A model generated the notes under the pieces. It did not search any database. It saw only the letters and a program-made list of their open reading frames with translations, and was not told the DNA's origin. Of a stretch of 64,000 bases of DNA, positions 18,558-27,398 are shown one piece after another (within the stretch, counting starts at the first letter, position 1; each line of letters begins with the position of its first letter). A program made the position numbers and the translations under genes. The stretch comes from Pseudomonas poae (GTDB lineage: Bacteria; Pseudomonadota; Gammaproteobacteria; Pseudomonadales; Pseudomonadaceae). The stretch spans positions 4,991,001 to 5,055,000 of the forward strand of contig CP110972.1 of assembly GCA_028869255.1 (NCBI GenBank). The letters run 5' to 3'.

Positions 18558-19763
18558 TTAATTGATGATTGTTTCGCAGGTGTTGTTGCGCCAGGCGACC
18601 CCATACAGACAGGTAAGCATTAACCCCGCCAGCGTCGCAACTGACACCGCGAGTACAACTAATCCGGTTTCGACTCCATACACGTCCATGACGTTACAAA
18701 TAGTCAATATCAGTGCCAGCGTTACCACCGCATTGACCGATTCCCCAAGCGTCAGCGCCCGGCCGGCCCCTTGCAAATCCGTCAGTCGATTGAATTGCAC
18801 AACGGCCAGGGGCCGCGTGATACCGGCCGAAAACCCCATCAGTATGGGCGATAGGTAAAGCAACTGAGGCACAGGCCCTTGGTACATCAGGACGCCGCCA
18901 GCCAACGTCAGAAAAGTATAGGAAAGCATCACCGTCAGGCGCTCACCGAACCGCTGACAAATGGCGGTGCTGTAACTCGCCGTGAGAATTGAAACAACGG
19001 TATAGACACCCATCACCACACCAAATACAGCCAGCGGGACCTTGAACAGGATCAAGTAAGTGATAGGGATGAAGGCTACAAACATCGACATGAAAATAGC
19101 CCGCGTTGTGCCGTAGCTCAAAACACTCGTCAACAAGGCGGGCGAACGCGCCAACCATATATATCCGGCACTCGTGGTGGTAAGGGGTGACTGTCCCTTG
19201 CCGGTACAAGGTTCAATAAATAAACACGCAGACAGTGCCGCCAGCAGTGGCGGAACAATACTGATCAAGAGCGCGGTGCGAGCCCCATAAAGTTGAGCAA
19301 GCACACCACCAACGACACTGGCAGTGATGACACATACCAGAACGATTACATGGGCCTTTTTTTGCACTTTCGCCTGTTGTTCAGCATCGATCAAAGAGCG
19401 AGACATCAATGAGGCGTCACCGCCGGCGGCCAAGGCATAACCGGCGCCTGTGAGCAGCTGCGCAATAATAGAGTATGAAGTCTGCGCCCCATAAACCAAC
19501 AACGTCAGCCCGCATGCCTTAAGCACCTCGCCGACAACGATGATGCGCTTGGCGCCAAAATACTCAATCAACTTGCTGGTGGGCTGTTCAAATACCATGA
19601 CACTCAAGGAATACACACAGAGCAACACGCCAATCTTAAAAAACGATTCGCCCTGCACAAAGAAATAAAGCACCAGCACCGGCAGATAAAAATACAGTCG
19701 AGACACAGCCCGATAAATGAAGAACATTCGTGTATTACGCGCAGCCGTAAAAACCTGATCCAT
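18558..19763 (-). CDS. MFS transporter, probable exporter of the cluster product
   Basis: A 401-residue major facilitator protein with about 12 hydrophobic segments. A first-loop region reads VFEQPTSKLIEYFGAKRIIVVGE, resembling the MFS A motif. The frame is open upstream to 19946, but this would read through the lux box. The ATG at 19763 (MDQVFTAARNTRMFFIYR) with GGGAGG about 8 bases upstream is taken. It is the first gene of the nine-gene operon, so export, and possibly self-protection, would start as soon as quorum is reached. The substrate is unknown. Confidence 0.82.
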   Translation of the reverse strand: MDQVFTAARNTRMFFIYRAVSRLYFYLPVLVLYFFVQGESFFKIGVLLCVYSLSVMVFEQPTSKLIEYFGAKRIIVVGEVLKACGLTLLVYGAQTSYSIIAQLLTGAGYALAAGGDASLMSRSLIDAEQQAKVQKKAHVIVLVCVITASVVGGVLAQLYGARTALLISIVPPLLAALSACLFIEPCTGKGQSPLTTTSAGYIWLARSPALLTSVLSYGTTRAIFMSMFVAFIPITYLILFKVPLAVFGVVMGVYTVVSILTASYSTAICQRFGERLTVMLSYTFLTLAGGVLMYQGPVPQLLYLSPILMGFSAGITRPLAVVQFNRLTDLQGAGRALTLGESVNAVVTLALILTICNVMDVYGVETGLVVLAVSVATLAGLMLTCLYGVAWRNNTCETIIN

Positions 19764-19851
19764 TGAACCCGCCTCCCTGCGCAGTTTAAGTGCGACGTAC
19801 TTACCGACCTCCACCCCGCCGGTATGGAAACATACTTCAACTATCAAATGA

Positions 19852-19869
19852 ACTATCAGAACTGATAGT
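19852..19869 (-). promoter_or_regulatory. lux box upstream of the biosynthetic operon
   Basis: ACTATCAGAACTGATAGT is an 18-bp palindrome that is perfect apart from the central AA/TT. It matches the element upstream of luxI at 16 of 18 bases. It lies about 90 bp upstream of the MFS start, so LuxR with its signal is expected to drive the whole operon. I do not see a convincing -10 at the ideal distance, so the exact promoter is uncertain. Confidence 0.8.
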
Positions 19870-19998
19870 GAGTCTGTGCGACTCACCTTGGGCAACAAAA
19901 ATATAGCGACGTCTCTCTTCCGTATAAACCGCTCGCCAGCAGACAATCACTGGCGACGCGTCCAAGCTTGCAGTTACTCCCGTCGCCGCGAGCCGGGA

Positions 19999-20133
19999 GA
20001 TATCCAGTTGCCCCGCTTCACTGACCTGCAATGCCCCGACTCGTTGGCCGCGCTGACCCAGTTCGACTGCACGAACAATTTGCTAAAGCTGCGCCCCAAA
20101 CGCCCCGAAGGACTCAGCACCACCAAGTACTAA
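19999..20133 (+). pseudogene. Unrecognised C-terminal coding fragment at the right edge of the island
   Basis: A plus-strand frame reads DIQLPRFTDLQCPDSLAALT, then QFDCTNNLLKLRPKRPEGLS and TTKY, stop, with pseudomonad-like GC-rich codons, and is followed directly by a strong terminator. No start codon with a ribosome binding site precedes it; upstream the DNA becomes the AT-rich lux promoter region. I read it as the surviving tail of a gene cut when the island came in. I do not recognise the family (the LxxFxCTNNxL spacing is faintly reminiscent of leucine-rich repeats). A minus-strand frame over the same bases is also open and cannot be excluded. Confidence 0.4.
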
Positions 20134-20165
20134 AAACGGCTTACCGAAAGGTAAGCCGTTTTTTT
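20132..20165 (+). terminator. Rho-independent terminator
   Basis: AAAACGGCTTACC, loop GAAA, GGTAAGCCG followed by seven T. The A-rich left flank makes it usable in both directions. It separates the quorum-sensing island from the EamA gene. Confidence 0.9.
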
Positions 20166-20246
20166 ATGCCCGCAGAAAAGTACTGCGGCATACTCGCAAC
20201 GCTCCACCTCCACAAAGCAACCTTGAGCCCCACAGGAACTCCATTC

Positions 20247-21080
20247 ATGAGCTTGGATGTGTTCGCAATCATCATGCTGGGCGCCGCGCTCCACGCCACT
20301 TGGAACGCGGTGGTCAAAGGCGGCGTGGACAAGCTGCTGACCACCTGCATGATCACCGCGTTTGCCTCCCTGCTGGCGTTGGTCGTCATTCCGTTTCTGC
20401 AACTCCCGGCAAAAGAAAGCTGGCCGTTCATTGGCGCCTCAGTGATTTTGCAGGTGCTGTATTTCGTCCTGGTCGCCGCGACTTACCGAATCGCCGATAT
20501 GAGCCAGACCTACCCGATCATGCGCGGCACTGCGCCGTTGCTGGTGGCGACAGTGGGCGTGTTCCTGTTATCGGAGTCGCTGTCAGTGTTTGCCTGGGTT
20601 GGCATTGCGGTGATCTCCATCGGCATCCTGAGCATGGCTGCAGCGCCTTCGACGGGGCAGCGCAAAGGGCTGATCCTGGCCCTGATCAACGCGGGCGTGA
20701 TCGCTGCCTACACCCTTGTCGACGGACTGGGCGTGCGCAAATCCGCGGCGCCTGCGGCCTACACACTGTGGATATTCCTGCTCACCGCAATCCCGCTGGC
20801 CGCATGGGCGCTGGGCACCCGACGACAGGAATTCTGCCGTTACCTGAGGCGCAACTGGCGCGCTGGAATCGTCGGCGGCGCTGGCACGCTGGCCTCTTAC
20901 GGCCTGGCGCTCTGGGCGATGACGGCAGCCCCCATCGCCACGGTGTCGGCGCTGCGGGAAACGTCGATCCTGTTTGGCGTGGTGATCTCGGCGCTGGTGC
21001 TCAAAGAACAACTGACCCGCGTGCGTATCGTCGCGGCCTGCATCATCGCCGCCGGGGCGATGGTGTTGCGCCTGGGCTGA
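20247..21080 (+). CDS. EamA/DMT-family transporter
   Basis: A 277-residue inner-membrane protein with about ten hydrophobic segments and an internal duplication typical of EamA drug/metabolite transporters. The N-terminus MSLDVFAIIMLGAALHATWN and the repeat-end motif SALRETSILFGVVISALVLKE fit the family. The start at 20247 follows CAGGAA. Upstream extension of the frame runs into the terminator and is rejected. The substrate cannot be predicted. It lies 70 bp before ggt, and the two may be cotranscribed. Confidence 0.85.
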   Translation: MSLDVFAIIMLGAALHATWNAVVKGGVDKLLTTCMITAFASLLALVVIPFLQLPAKESWPFIGASVILQVLYFVLVAATYRIADMSQTYPIMRGTAPLLVATVGVFLLSESLSVFAWVGIAVISIGILSMAAAPSTGQRKGLILALINAGVIAAYTLVDGLGVRKSAAPAAYTLWIFLLTAIPLAAWALGTRRQEFCRYLRRNWRAGIVGGAGTLASYGLALWAMTAAPIATVSALRETSILFGVVISALVLKEQLTRVRIVAACIIAAGAMVLRLG

Positions 21081-21150
21081 AACCCGTCATGCGACGGTTC
21101 ACATTTACCTGTAAAAAGCAGTAACCCAAGGACAACAGATCATTCTCAAA

Positions 21151-22980
21151 ATGAACGGAGTTCAGCGCGTGTTTTCGATTTCTTGCCGTCAACTGTCGAT
21201 GCTTGCTGCGGCCCTCGCCCTGGCTGCCTGCCACACCCCCGTCAACGAACAACCTCCGGCACCGGAGTTGGGTTCGGGCTATCGCACCGACCTCGCCACC
21301 CGCCACGCCGAACGCCATATGGCCGCCGCCGCCAACCCGCTGGCGGCCGAAGCCGGCCGTGAGATGTTGCGCCAGGGCGGTTCGGCAATTGACGCAGCGA
21401 TTGCGATGCAGGCGGTGTTGACCCTGGTGGAGCCCCAGTCTTCGGGCATCGGCGGCGGCGCGTTTATCATGCTGTGGGATGGCAACACCGTGCACGCCTA
21501 TGACGGCCGCGAAACGGCACCGGCCGGGGCGACTGAGCGCTTGTTTCTTAAAGCGGACGGCACGCCGATGGCGTTTCCCGAGGCGCAGATTGGCGGGCGC
21601 TCGGTCGGCACGCCAGGCGTATTGCGTGCGCTGGAGATGGCGCACAAACAGAACGGGCACCTGCAATGGGCCAAGCTGTTTGAGCCGGCGATTCGTTTGT
21701 CGGAGCAAGGCTTCGCGATTTCCCCGCGCCTGCATGCGCTGATCGCGGCTGACCGCTACATCCCTCAATCCCCGGAAATGGCGGCTTATTTTCTGAATGC
21801 CGACGGCACACCCAAGGCCACCGGCACGTTGCTGAAAAACCCGGCGCTGGCCGCCGTGTTCAAGCGCATCGCCAAAGAGGGCCCGGACGCGCTGTACCAC
21901 GGGCCGATTGCCGATGAGATCGCACGCAAGGTACAGGGCAATCGCAATGCGGGCAGCCTGTCGCAGGCGGACCTCAAGGGCTACACCGCCAAACAGCGCA
22001 CGCCGCTGTGCACCGACTACAAGCAATGGAAGGTGTGTGGCATGCCGCCGCCGTCGTCGGGCGCGATTGCCGTGGCGCAGATCCTCGGCACCTTGCAGGC
22101 GCTGGAAGCCAGCAACCCAGGCTTGGCCATCGCGCCGATGAAACCCGTAAAAAGCGCCACAGCCGCCGGCCTAGAGCCGACACCCGAAGCCGTGCACCTG
22201 ATGGCCGAGGCCGGGCGCCTGGCCTTTGCCGACCGTGGTTTATACGTGGCCGACGCCGACTTTGTGCCAGTGCCGGTCGCCGGTCTCGTCGCCCCGGATT
22301 ACCTGGCCAGCCGCGCCGCACTGATCGGCGAGCGCAGCATGGGCATCGCCCAACCGGGTACGCCGGCAGGCATCCAGGTGGCCTACGCGCCGGACCGCTC
22401 GCCGCTGCGTATCTCGACTTCGCAGGTGGTGGCCGTGGATGATCTGGGGGGCGCCGTGTCGATGACCACCACGGTGGAAGCCGCATTCGGTTCCCATGTG
22501 ATGGTCCAGGGCTTTTTGCTGAACAACCAGATGACTGACTTCTCGTTCATCCCCGAAGAACATGGCCAGCCGGTTGCCAACCGCGTCGAGCCCGGCAAAC
22601 GCCCGCGATCGGCCATGGCGCCGACCCTGGTATTCGACCGCAAAAGTGGTGGGCTACTGGCCACAGTGGGCTCGCCGGGTGGCTCGCAGATCATCGAGTA
22701 CGTGAGCAAATCCCTGGTGGCGATGCTGGACTGGAACCTGGCCCCGCAAGCCGCCATCAGCCTGCCCAATTTCGGCAGCCGCAATGGCGCTACCGAGCTG
22801 GAAGCGGGCCTGTTCAGCCCCGCGTTGAAACAGGCGCTGAGGGACAAGGGCCATGCGCTGAGCGAGATCGACATGACCAGCGGCATCCAGGCCATCGTTC
22901 GCACGCGCAATGCTCAGGGTAAGGTAGCGCTCAGCGGCGGCGCCGACCCGAGGCGTGAAGGCGAAGCGCTCGGCGATTGA
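21151..22980 (+). CDS. ggt: Gamma-glutamyltransferase, lipoprotein type
   Basis: A 609-residue gamma-glutamyltranspeptidase precursor. A signal peptide ends in a lipobox (LALAAC at about 21-26), so it is probably an envelope lipoprotein. The large-subunit motif GGSAIDAAIAMQAVLTLVEPQSSGIGGGAF is present. The self-cleavage nucleophile is a threonine in SMTTTVEAAFGS near residue 437, and LNNQMTDF and GSPGGSQII follow in the small subunit. It hydrolyses or transfers the gamma-glutamyl group of glutathione in the periplasm. The length is standard and the sequence intact. Confidence 0.93.
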   Translation: MNGVQRVFSISCRQLSMLAAALALAACHTPVNEQPPAPELGSGYRTDLATRHAERHMAAAANPLAAEAGREMLRQGGSAIDAAIAMQAVLTLVEPQSSGIGGGAFIMLWDGNTVHAYDGRETAPAGATERLFLKADGTPMAFPEAQIGGRSVGTPGVLRALEMAHKQNGHLQWAKLFEPAIRLSEQGFAISPRLHALIAADRYIPQSPEMAAYFLNADGTPKATGTLLKNPALAAVFKRIAKEGPDALYHGPIADEIARKVQGNRNAGSLSQADLKGYTAKQRTPLCTDYKQWKVCGMPPPSSGAIAVAQILGTLQALEASNPGLAIAPMKPVKSATAAGLEPTPEAVHLMAEAGRLAFADRGLYVADADFVPVPVAGLVAPDYLASRAALIGERSMGIAQPGTPAGIQVAYAPDRSPLRISTSQVVAVDDLGGAVSMTTTVEAAFGSHVMVQGFLLNNQMTDFSFIPEEHGQPVANRVEPGKRPRSAMAPTLVFDRKSGGLLATVGSPGGSQIIEYVSKSLVAMLDWNLAPQAAISLPNFGSRNGATELEAGLFSPALKQALRDKGHALSEIDMTSGIQAIVRTRNAQGKVALSGGADPRREGEALGD

Positions 22981-23076
22981 GTGCAACAGGCAGACACTCT
23001 CGGCGTCGACCATGGTTTCCGTTCGATGTGAGGCGTGCACTTACTCTATTCGTGGATTGCTCATAAAGCCTGACGA

Positions 23077-23207
23077 ACGAACCGCTCCTTTGTGGCGAGG
23101 AGCTTGCTCCCGTTGGGCTGCACAGCAGCCCCAAAACCAGCCACTGAGTTTTTCCTGAAAGAGCGCGTCAAGCCAACGGGAGCAAGCTCCCTCGCCACAA
23201 CGGTTCG
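23077..23207. repeat. Paired inverted REP element (REPIN-like)
   Basis: Left arm (from 23077) and right arm (to 23207) share TGTGGCGAGGGAGCTTGCTC-type sequence in opposite orientation, including the outer CGAACCG/CGGTTCG, around a ~55-bp spacer. It lies in the convergent gap between ggt and ddl. Such doublets are typical non-autonomous repeats of P. fluorescens genomes. Confidence 0.8.
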
Positions 23208-23225
23208 CTTCAAGGCATGAGCCTT

Positions 23226-24320
23226 TCAGCGGGTGATCTTCAGCCCCTTGCGCGCCGCATGCCGCTCCAGCGCCAGCTCAATCAGGCGGCTCACCAATTC
23301 GCTGTAGCTCATCCCCGCCGCCTGCCACAGCTTGGGGTACATGCTGATGCGGGTGAAACCCGGCAGTGAGTTGACTTCGTTGATCAGCACTTCACCGTCG
23401 TCGGTGAGGAACACGTCGACCCGTGCCAGGCCGGCGCAACCCAGCACTTCAAAGGCGTCGATGGCGAGGCGGCGAATGCGCTCGCTGGCAGCCTGGCTGA
23501 TAGCCGCCGGCACCACCACCTGGGCGGCCTGGTCGTCGATGTATTTGCTGTCGTAGGAATAGAAGCCGCTGCTCACCACGATCTCGCCGCAACCGCTGGC
23601 GATGGGGTTTTCGTTACCCAGCACGGCGCATTCGATTTCACGGCCTTGGACGGCGGACTCCACCAGCACTTTTTCATCAAAACCCAGGGCCAATTCCACG
23701 GCAGCGCGATATTCGGCTTCATTGCCGACCTTGCTCACGCCCACCGAGGAACCCTGGTTGGCGGGCTTGACGAACAGCGGCAGGCCGAGGGTGCTCACCG
23801 CCGTATCGAAGGAGGTGCGCGCCGCGTTGCGACGGGTCAGGGTGATGAACGGCGCCACGGCAATACCGGCATCGCGCAACAGGCGTTTGCTGATGTCCTT
23901 GTCCATGCAGACTGCCGAGCCCAGCACATCCGAGCCCACAAACGGCAGATCCGCCATGCGCAGCAAACCTTGCAGGCAGCCGTCTTCGCCGAGGGTGCCG
24001 TGGACGATGGGGAAGATCACATCAATATGTTCCAGCAGGCCGCTGCCTGCGGTTTCTACCACTTGCTGGCTGGCTTTGCCGGGCACCACCGCCAATTCGC
24101 GGTTGGATTGATTCAGCGCAATCAGGGCCGGGTTTTCCTGGTTGATCAGGTAGTTCGACGTGTCGTTGAGGTGCCAGTGGCCGGCCTTGTCGATGCCGAT
24201 CAGCACCGGCTCGAAGCGCGAGCGGTCCAGTGCATCGACGATATTGCGCGCCGACTGCAACGAGACTTCGTGCTCGGCCGAACGGCCACCAAAAATAATA
24301 CCTACCCGCACCTTGCTCAT
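23226..24320 (-). CDS. ddlA: D-alanine--D-alanine ligase
   Basis: A 364-residue ATP-grasp ligase that joins two D-alanines for peptidoglycan precursors in the cytosol. It starts [20 protein letters not shown]. The family motifs are [71 protein letters not shown]. Length and the AEHEVS loop favour the DdlA/long form. Pseudomonads usually also have ddlB in the dcw cluster, so this is probably the second, stand-alone copy. Confidence 0.93.
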   Translation of the reverse strand: MSKVRVGIIFGGRSAEHEVSLQSARNIVDALDRSRFEPVLIGIDKAGHWHLNDTSNYLINQENPALIALNQSNRELAVVPGKASQQVVETAGSGLLEHIDVIFPIVHGTLGEDGCLQGLLRMADLPFVGSDVLGSAVCMDKDISKRLLRDAGIAVAPFITLTRRNAARTSFDTAVSTLGLPLFVKPANQGSSVGVSKVGNEAEYRAAVELALGFDEKVLVESAVQGREIECAVLGNENPIASGCGEIVVSSGFYSYDSKYIDDQAAQVVVPAAISQAASERIRRLAIDAFEVLGCAGLARVDVFLTDDGEVLINEVNSLPGFTRISMYPKLWQAAGMSYSELVSRLIELALERHAARKGLKITR

Positions 24321-24364
24321 GACCCGGCCTCACTGTTGAAAGTAAGGCTTCTTACCATGAGCCG

Positions 24365-25003
24365 TCAGCGATTCGCCACCAGATGTGCACCGAACAACAG
24401 GTAGCAACCACCGGCAAAACGATCGAGCCATTTGCGCGAGCGGCTGTAGAGGTTGGCCATGCGCTCGCTGGAAAACACCAGGGCCACGCTGGAATACCAG
24501 CTGAACGACAAAGTGGCCATGGTGATCACCGCCAGGCTCAGCAATGCCGGCGACGGTGACGGCGGCATGGTCGAGGCGAAGGCCGTGGCGACGAACAGCG
24601 CCGCCTTGGGGTTGGACAGGTTGCCCAACAACCCGAAGCGCCAAGCGGAGAATAACGAGCGTCGCGGCTCATCGGGCAACACGGCCTGGCCCGCAGCGGG
24701 TGCCGAACGCTTGAACAATTTAAGCCCCAGATAGATCAGGTAGCAGCCGCCGATGATCTTGAACGCCAGGTACAACATCGGCGCGGCGGTAAACAGCGAC
24801 TTGATGCCCAGGCCACCCGCCAGCCCCCAGATGATGGTACCGGTGGCCACGCCCGCCGATGCCATCACGCCGTGACGGCGCGAAACGCTGGCGGCCAATT
24901 GCGCGGTGTTGAAGAAGTTGGGGCCGGGCGTCACCACCGCCACCGTCCACAGCAGGGCCAGCGAGACCAGCGGCGCCACATAGGCGGGGTTGAGAAAGTC
25001 CAT
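24365..25003 (-). CDS. LysE/RhtB-family amino-acid exporter
   Basis: A 212-residue membrane protein with about six hydrophobic segments. The RhtB signature is clear near the N-terminus (TPGPNFFNTAQLAASVSRRHGVMASAGVATG), followed by YLIYLGLKLF and GLLGNLSNPKAALFVATAF. It probably exports an amino acid or analogue. It is divergent from the AraC-type gene across a 137-bp gap, so that regulator may control it. Confidence 0.9.
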   Translation of the reverse strand: MDFLNPAYVAPLVSLALLWTVAVVTPGPNFFNTAQLAASVSRRHGVMASAGVATGTIIWGLAGGLGIKSLFTAAPMLYLAFKIIGGCYLIYLGLKLFKRSAPAAGQAVLPDEPRRSLFSAWRFGLLGNLSNPKAALFVATAFASTMPPSPSPALLSLAVITMATLSFSWYSSVALVFSSERMANLYSRSRKWLDRFAGGCYLLFGAHLVANR

Positions 25004-25140
25004 GAGGCAGCTCCATCAGCGCAAGGCACGAACACCGATCATAGGCTTCGCCTTCAACCTGCACAATCGTACAAGACCTCGGCAGACACGGGATGCAGAC
25101 TCGGTTAACGTATTTCCACCTTCACATGTGACAAGCCACC

Positions 25141-25962
25141 ATGGGCCATCCCATTTCCCCCCTCGACTGGCTGCACCGCGCGCCCCACGCCAGCGGCCTG
25201 GACCGTATCGAGGCGTACTTTGCCGGCTACGCGTTCGACCCGCATCGCCATGACACCTACGCCATCGGGCGCACGTTATTTGGCGTGCAGAGCTATCACT
25301 ACCGCGGCTGCATGACCCACAGCATGCCCGGCGCAACCATGGTGATTCATCCCGATGAAAGCCACGACGGCCGCGCCAGCAGCGTGGAGGGTTTCAAGTA
25401 CCGCATGATTTATGTGGAACCGGCACTGATCCAGCAGATTCTCGGCGGCAAGCCGCTGCCGTTTATCCACAACGGGCTGTCGACGGACCCTCGACTGTTT
25501 CGCGCCAGCGAGGTCTTGCTGCAAAGCCTGGACTGCCCGATTGATCCGATGCAGGAGCAGGACGCGCTGTTCGACCTGGCCCAAGCGCTGAACGCCGCAT
25601 CGGGGGCGATCATCAGCCGCAAATCCTTCGACTACGTCGCCGCCGAGCGCGCCCGCGAATTTATCCACAGCGCCCTGGGCCGCAGCATCACCCTGGATGA
25701 AATGGCCGACCACTGCGGCCGTGACCGCTGGGCGTTGTCGCGGGATTTTCGCTTGTTGTTCGGCACCAGCCCCTACCGCTACCTGACCATGCGCCGCCTG
25801 GACCTGGTGCGCAGCCTGCTGGCACAGGGCCAATCCTTGGTGGACGCGGCACTGACCGCAGGTTTCACCGACCAGAGCCATATGACCCGGCAATTTCGCA
25901 GCACCTACGGCATGCCGCCGTCGCGTTGGGTGAAGATGTCAGGCCGGGTCCAACACGGGTAG
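25141..25962 (+). CDS. AraC-family transcriptional regulator
   Basis: A 273-residue regulator. Residues ~20-160 form an AraC-type cupin ligand-binding domain (FDPHRHDTYAIGRTLFGVQSYHYRG). The C-terminal ~100 residues carry two HTH units (ITLDEMADHCGRDRWALSRDF and SLVDAALTAGFTDQSHMTRQF, ending TYGMPPSRWV). It lies back to back with the LysE exporter gene, the likely target. Its 3' end overlaps the convergent DHA2 efflux gene by 24 bp. Confidence 0.9.
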   Translation: MGHPISPLDWLHRAPHASGLDRIEAYFAGYAFDPHRHDTYAIGRTLFGVQSYHYRGCMTHSMPGATMVIHPDESHDGRASSVEGFKYRMIYVEPALIQQILGGKPLPFIHNGLSTDPRLFRASEVLLQSLDCPIDPMQEQDALFDLAQALNAASGAIISRKSFDYVAAERAREFIHSALGRSITLDEMADHCGRDRWALSRDFRLLFGTSPYRYLTMRRLDLVRSLLAQGQSLVDAALTAGFTDQSHMTRQFRSTYGMPPSRWVKMSGRVQHG

Positions 25963-27303
25963 CCCGCACGACTGCCGTAGGCGTAGCGCCAGCACGGCAC
26001 CGGCCAAAGCAATCGCGGCGCTCCACCACAATGCCAGTTCGATCCCGCCGGCATTGGCCACCGACACCAGCACCGCCAGGCCCAGCGCCCCGCCAATCTG
26101 CTGGCTGGTAGACGCCATGCCCGCCGCCACGCCCTGCTCGCCTGGCCGAATGCCCAACCCCGCCGCCACCCACATCGCCGTCCAGGTCATGCCCTGGCCG
26201 ATGCTCAAGATGAAAATTCCCGGCAGCAGCGACCAGAACCCCACGCCGGTTGGCAACGCCCAGCACACCAGCGCAATGCCCACTGCGCCCGCCAGTTGCC
26301 CGCTGACCAGGGTATTGCGCAGCCCCAACTTGACCAGCGAGCGCTCCGCCAACCAGATACCGAACGTGCACACCAGGGTCGCCGGCAAAAACGCCAACCC
26401 GGCCTGCAACACGCTGTAGCCGTAGACCTGCTGGTAGTACAGCGCCAGAAAGTAGTACTGCACGCCAAAGCTGCTCATGAATATTGCCGTCAGCACCATG
26501 GCCATCCGCAACTCGCGGTAGGCGAACAAACGCAGCGGCATCAGCGGGTCGCGGCCGCGATGTTCGATCCAGGCGAACAGCCCGAGCAGCATCACGGCCA
26601 GGGCGATGCAGCCCAATGTCAGCGGCGCAGTCCAGCCCCACTCCGGTCCCTGGACCAAGGAAAACACCAGCAAGGTGCCGCCAACGGTCACGCTCAGCGC
26701 GCCGCTGATATCGAAGTTGCGCCCGCGCGCACGCTCGCCATCGGCCGGAATCCAGTAACGCGCCGCCCAGGCACAGCCCCCCGCCAACGGTACATTCACC
26801 AGGAACACCGCCTCCCAGCCCCACGCCTGGGTCAACACACCGCCCAGCAATGCACCCAGTGCCAGGCCGGCCGCCGACGCCGCGCTCCACACGGCAAACG
26901 CCCGGTTACGTGCCGGGCCTTCGGCATAGTGGGTGTTGATCAATGCCAGCGTCGCCGGGAACAACAGCGCCCCGCCCACGCCTTGCACCGCCCGCGCCAA
27001 TACCAGCAACACCGCGCTGCCGCCGAGCACCGCCGCCAGGGAGGCCAACGCATACAGCGACTGGCCAACCCGGTACAAACGGCGCTTGCCGAGCAGATCC
27101 GTGGCCCTGCCGCCCAGCAACAGAAAGCCGCCGAATGCCACGCTGTAGGCACTCACCACCCACTGCAATTGCTGGGCAGAGAAATCCAGGTGCGCGCCGA
27201 TCTGCGGTAAAGCCACAAACACGATGGTCGCATCCAGGGCGATGATCAGTTGCGCCGTGGCCAGCAGCATCAGCATCCAGCCTGAGGGTCGAGAGGGAGA
27301 CAT
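25939..27303 (-). CDS. DHA2-type MFS multidrug efflux protein (EmrB/QacA family)
   Basis: A 454-residue transporter with about 13-14 hydrophobic segments. The motif C region and DHA2 hallmarks are visible: LDATIVFVALPQIGAHL, LLGGRATDLLGKRRLYRVG, GVGGALLFPATLALIN. An ATG at 27303 is preceded one codon upstream by an in-frame GTG. It is divergent from a LysR gene across ~95 bp, the usual arrangement for a LysR-controlled drug exporter. No membrane fusion partner is adjacent. Confidence 0.9.
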   Translation of the reverse strand: MSPSRPSGWMLMLLATAQLIIALDATIVFVALPQIGAHLDFSAQQLQWVVSAYSVAFGGFLLLGGRATDLLGKRRLYRVGQSLYALASLAAVLGGSAVLLVLARAVQGVGGALLFPATLALINTHYAEGPARNRAFAVWSAASAAGLALGALLGGVLTQAWGWEAVFLVNVPLAGGCAWAARYWIPADGERARGRNFDISGALSVTVGGTLLVFSLVQGPEWGWTAPLTLGCIALAVMLLGLFAWIEHRGRDPLMPLRLFAYRELRMAMVLTAIFMSSFGVQYYFLALYYQQVYGYSVLQAGLAFLPATLVCTFGIWLAERSLVKLGLRNTLVSGQLAGAVGIALVCWALPTGVGFWSLLPGIFILSIGQGMTWTAMWVAAGLGIRPGEQGVAAGMASTSQQIGGALGLAVLVSVANAGGIELALWWSAAIALAGAVLALRLRQSCGLPVLDPA

Positions 27304-27398
27304 CACAGCGTCCTGTCCGAAAATGAGAGAACGCCAGTGTCTTTTATGCTGACTAGATGATAAATAGCCCTACTACTCTTTCAGTAATGACTTAAATC

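Noticed and set aside
21043..22026. A 327-codon open frame on the minus strand
   Set aside because: Antisense to the gamma-glutamyltransferase gene, with no family features of its own.
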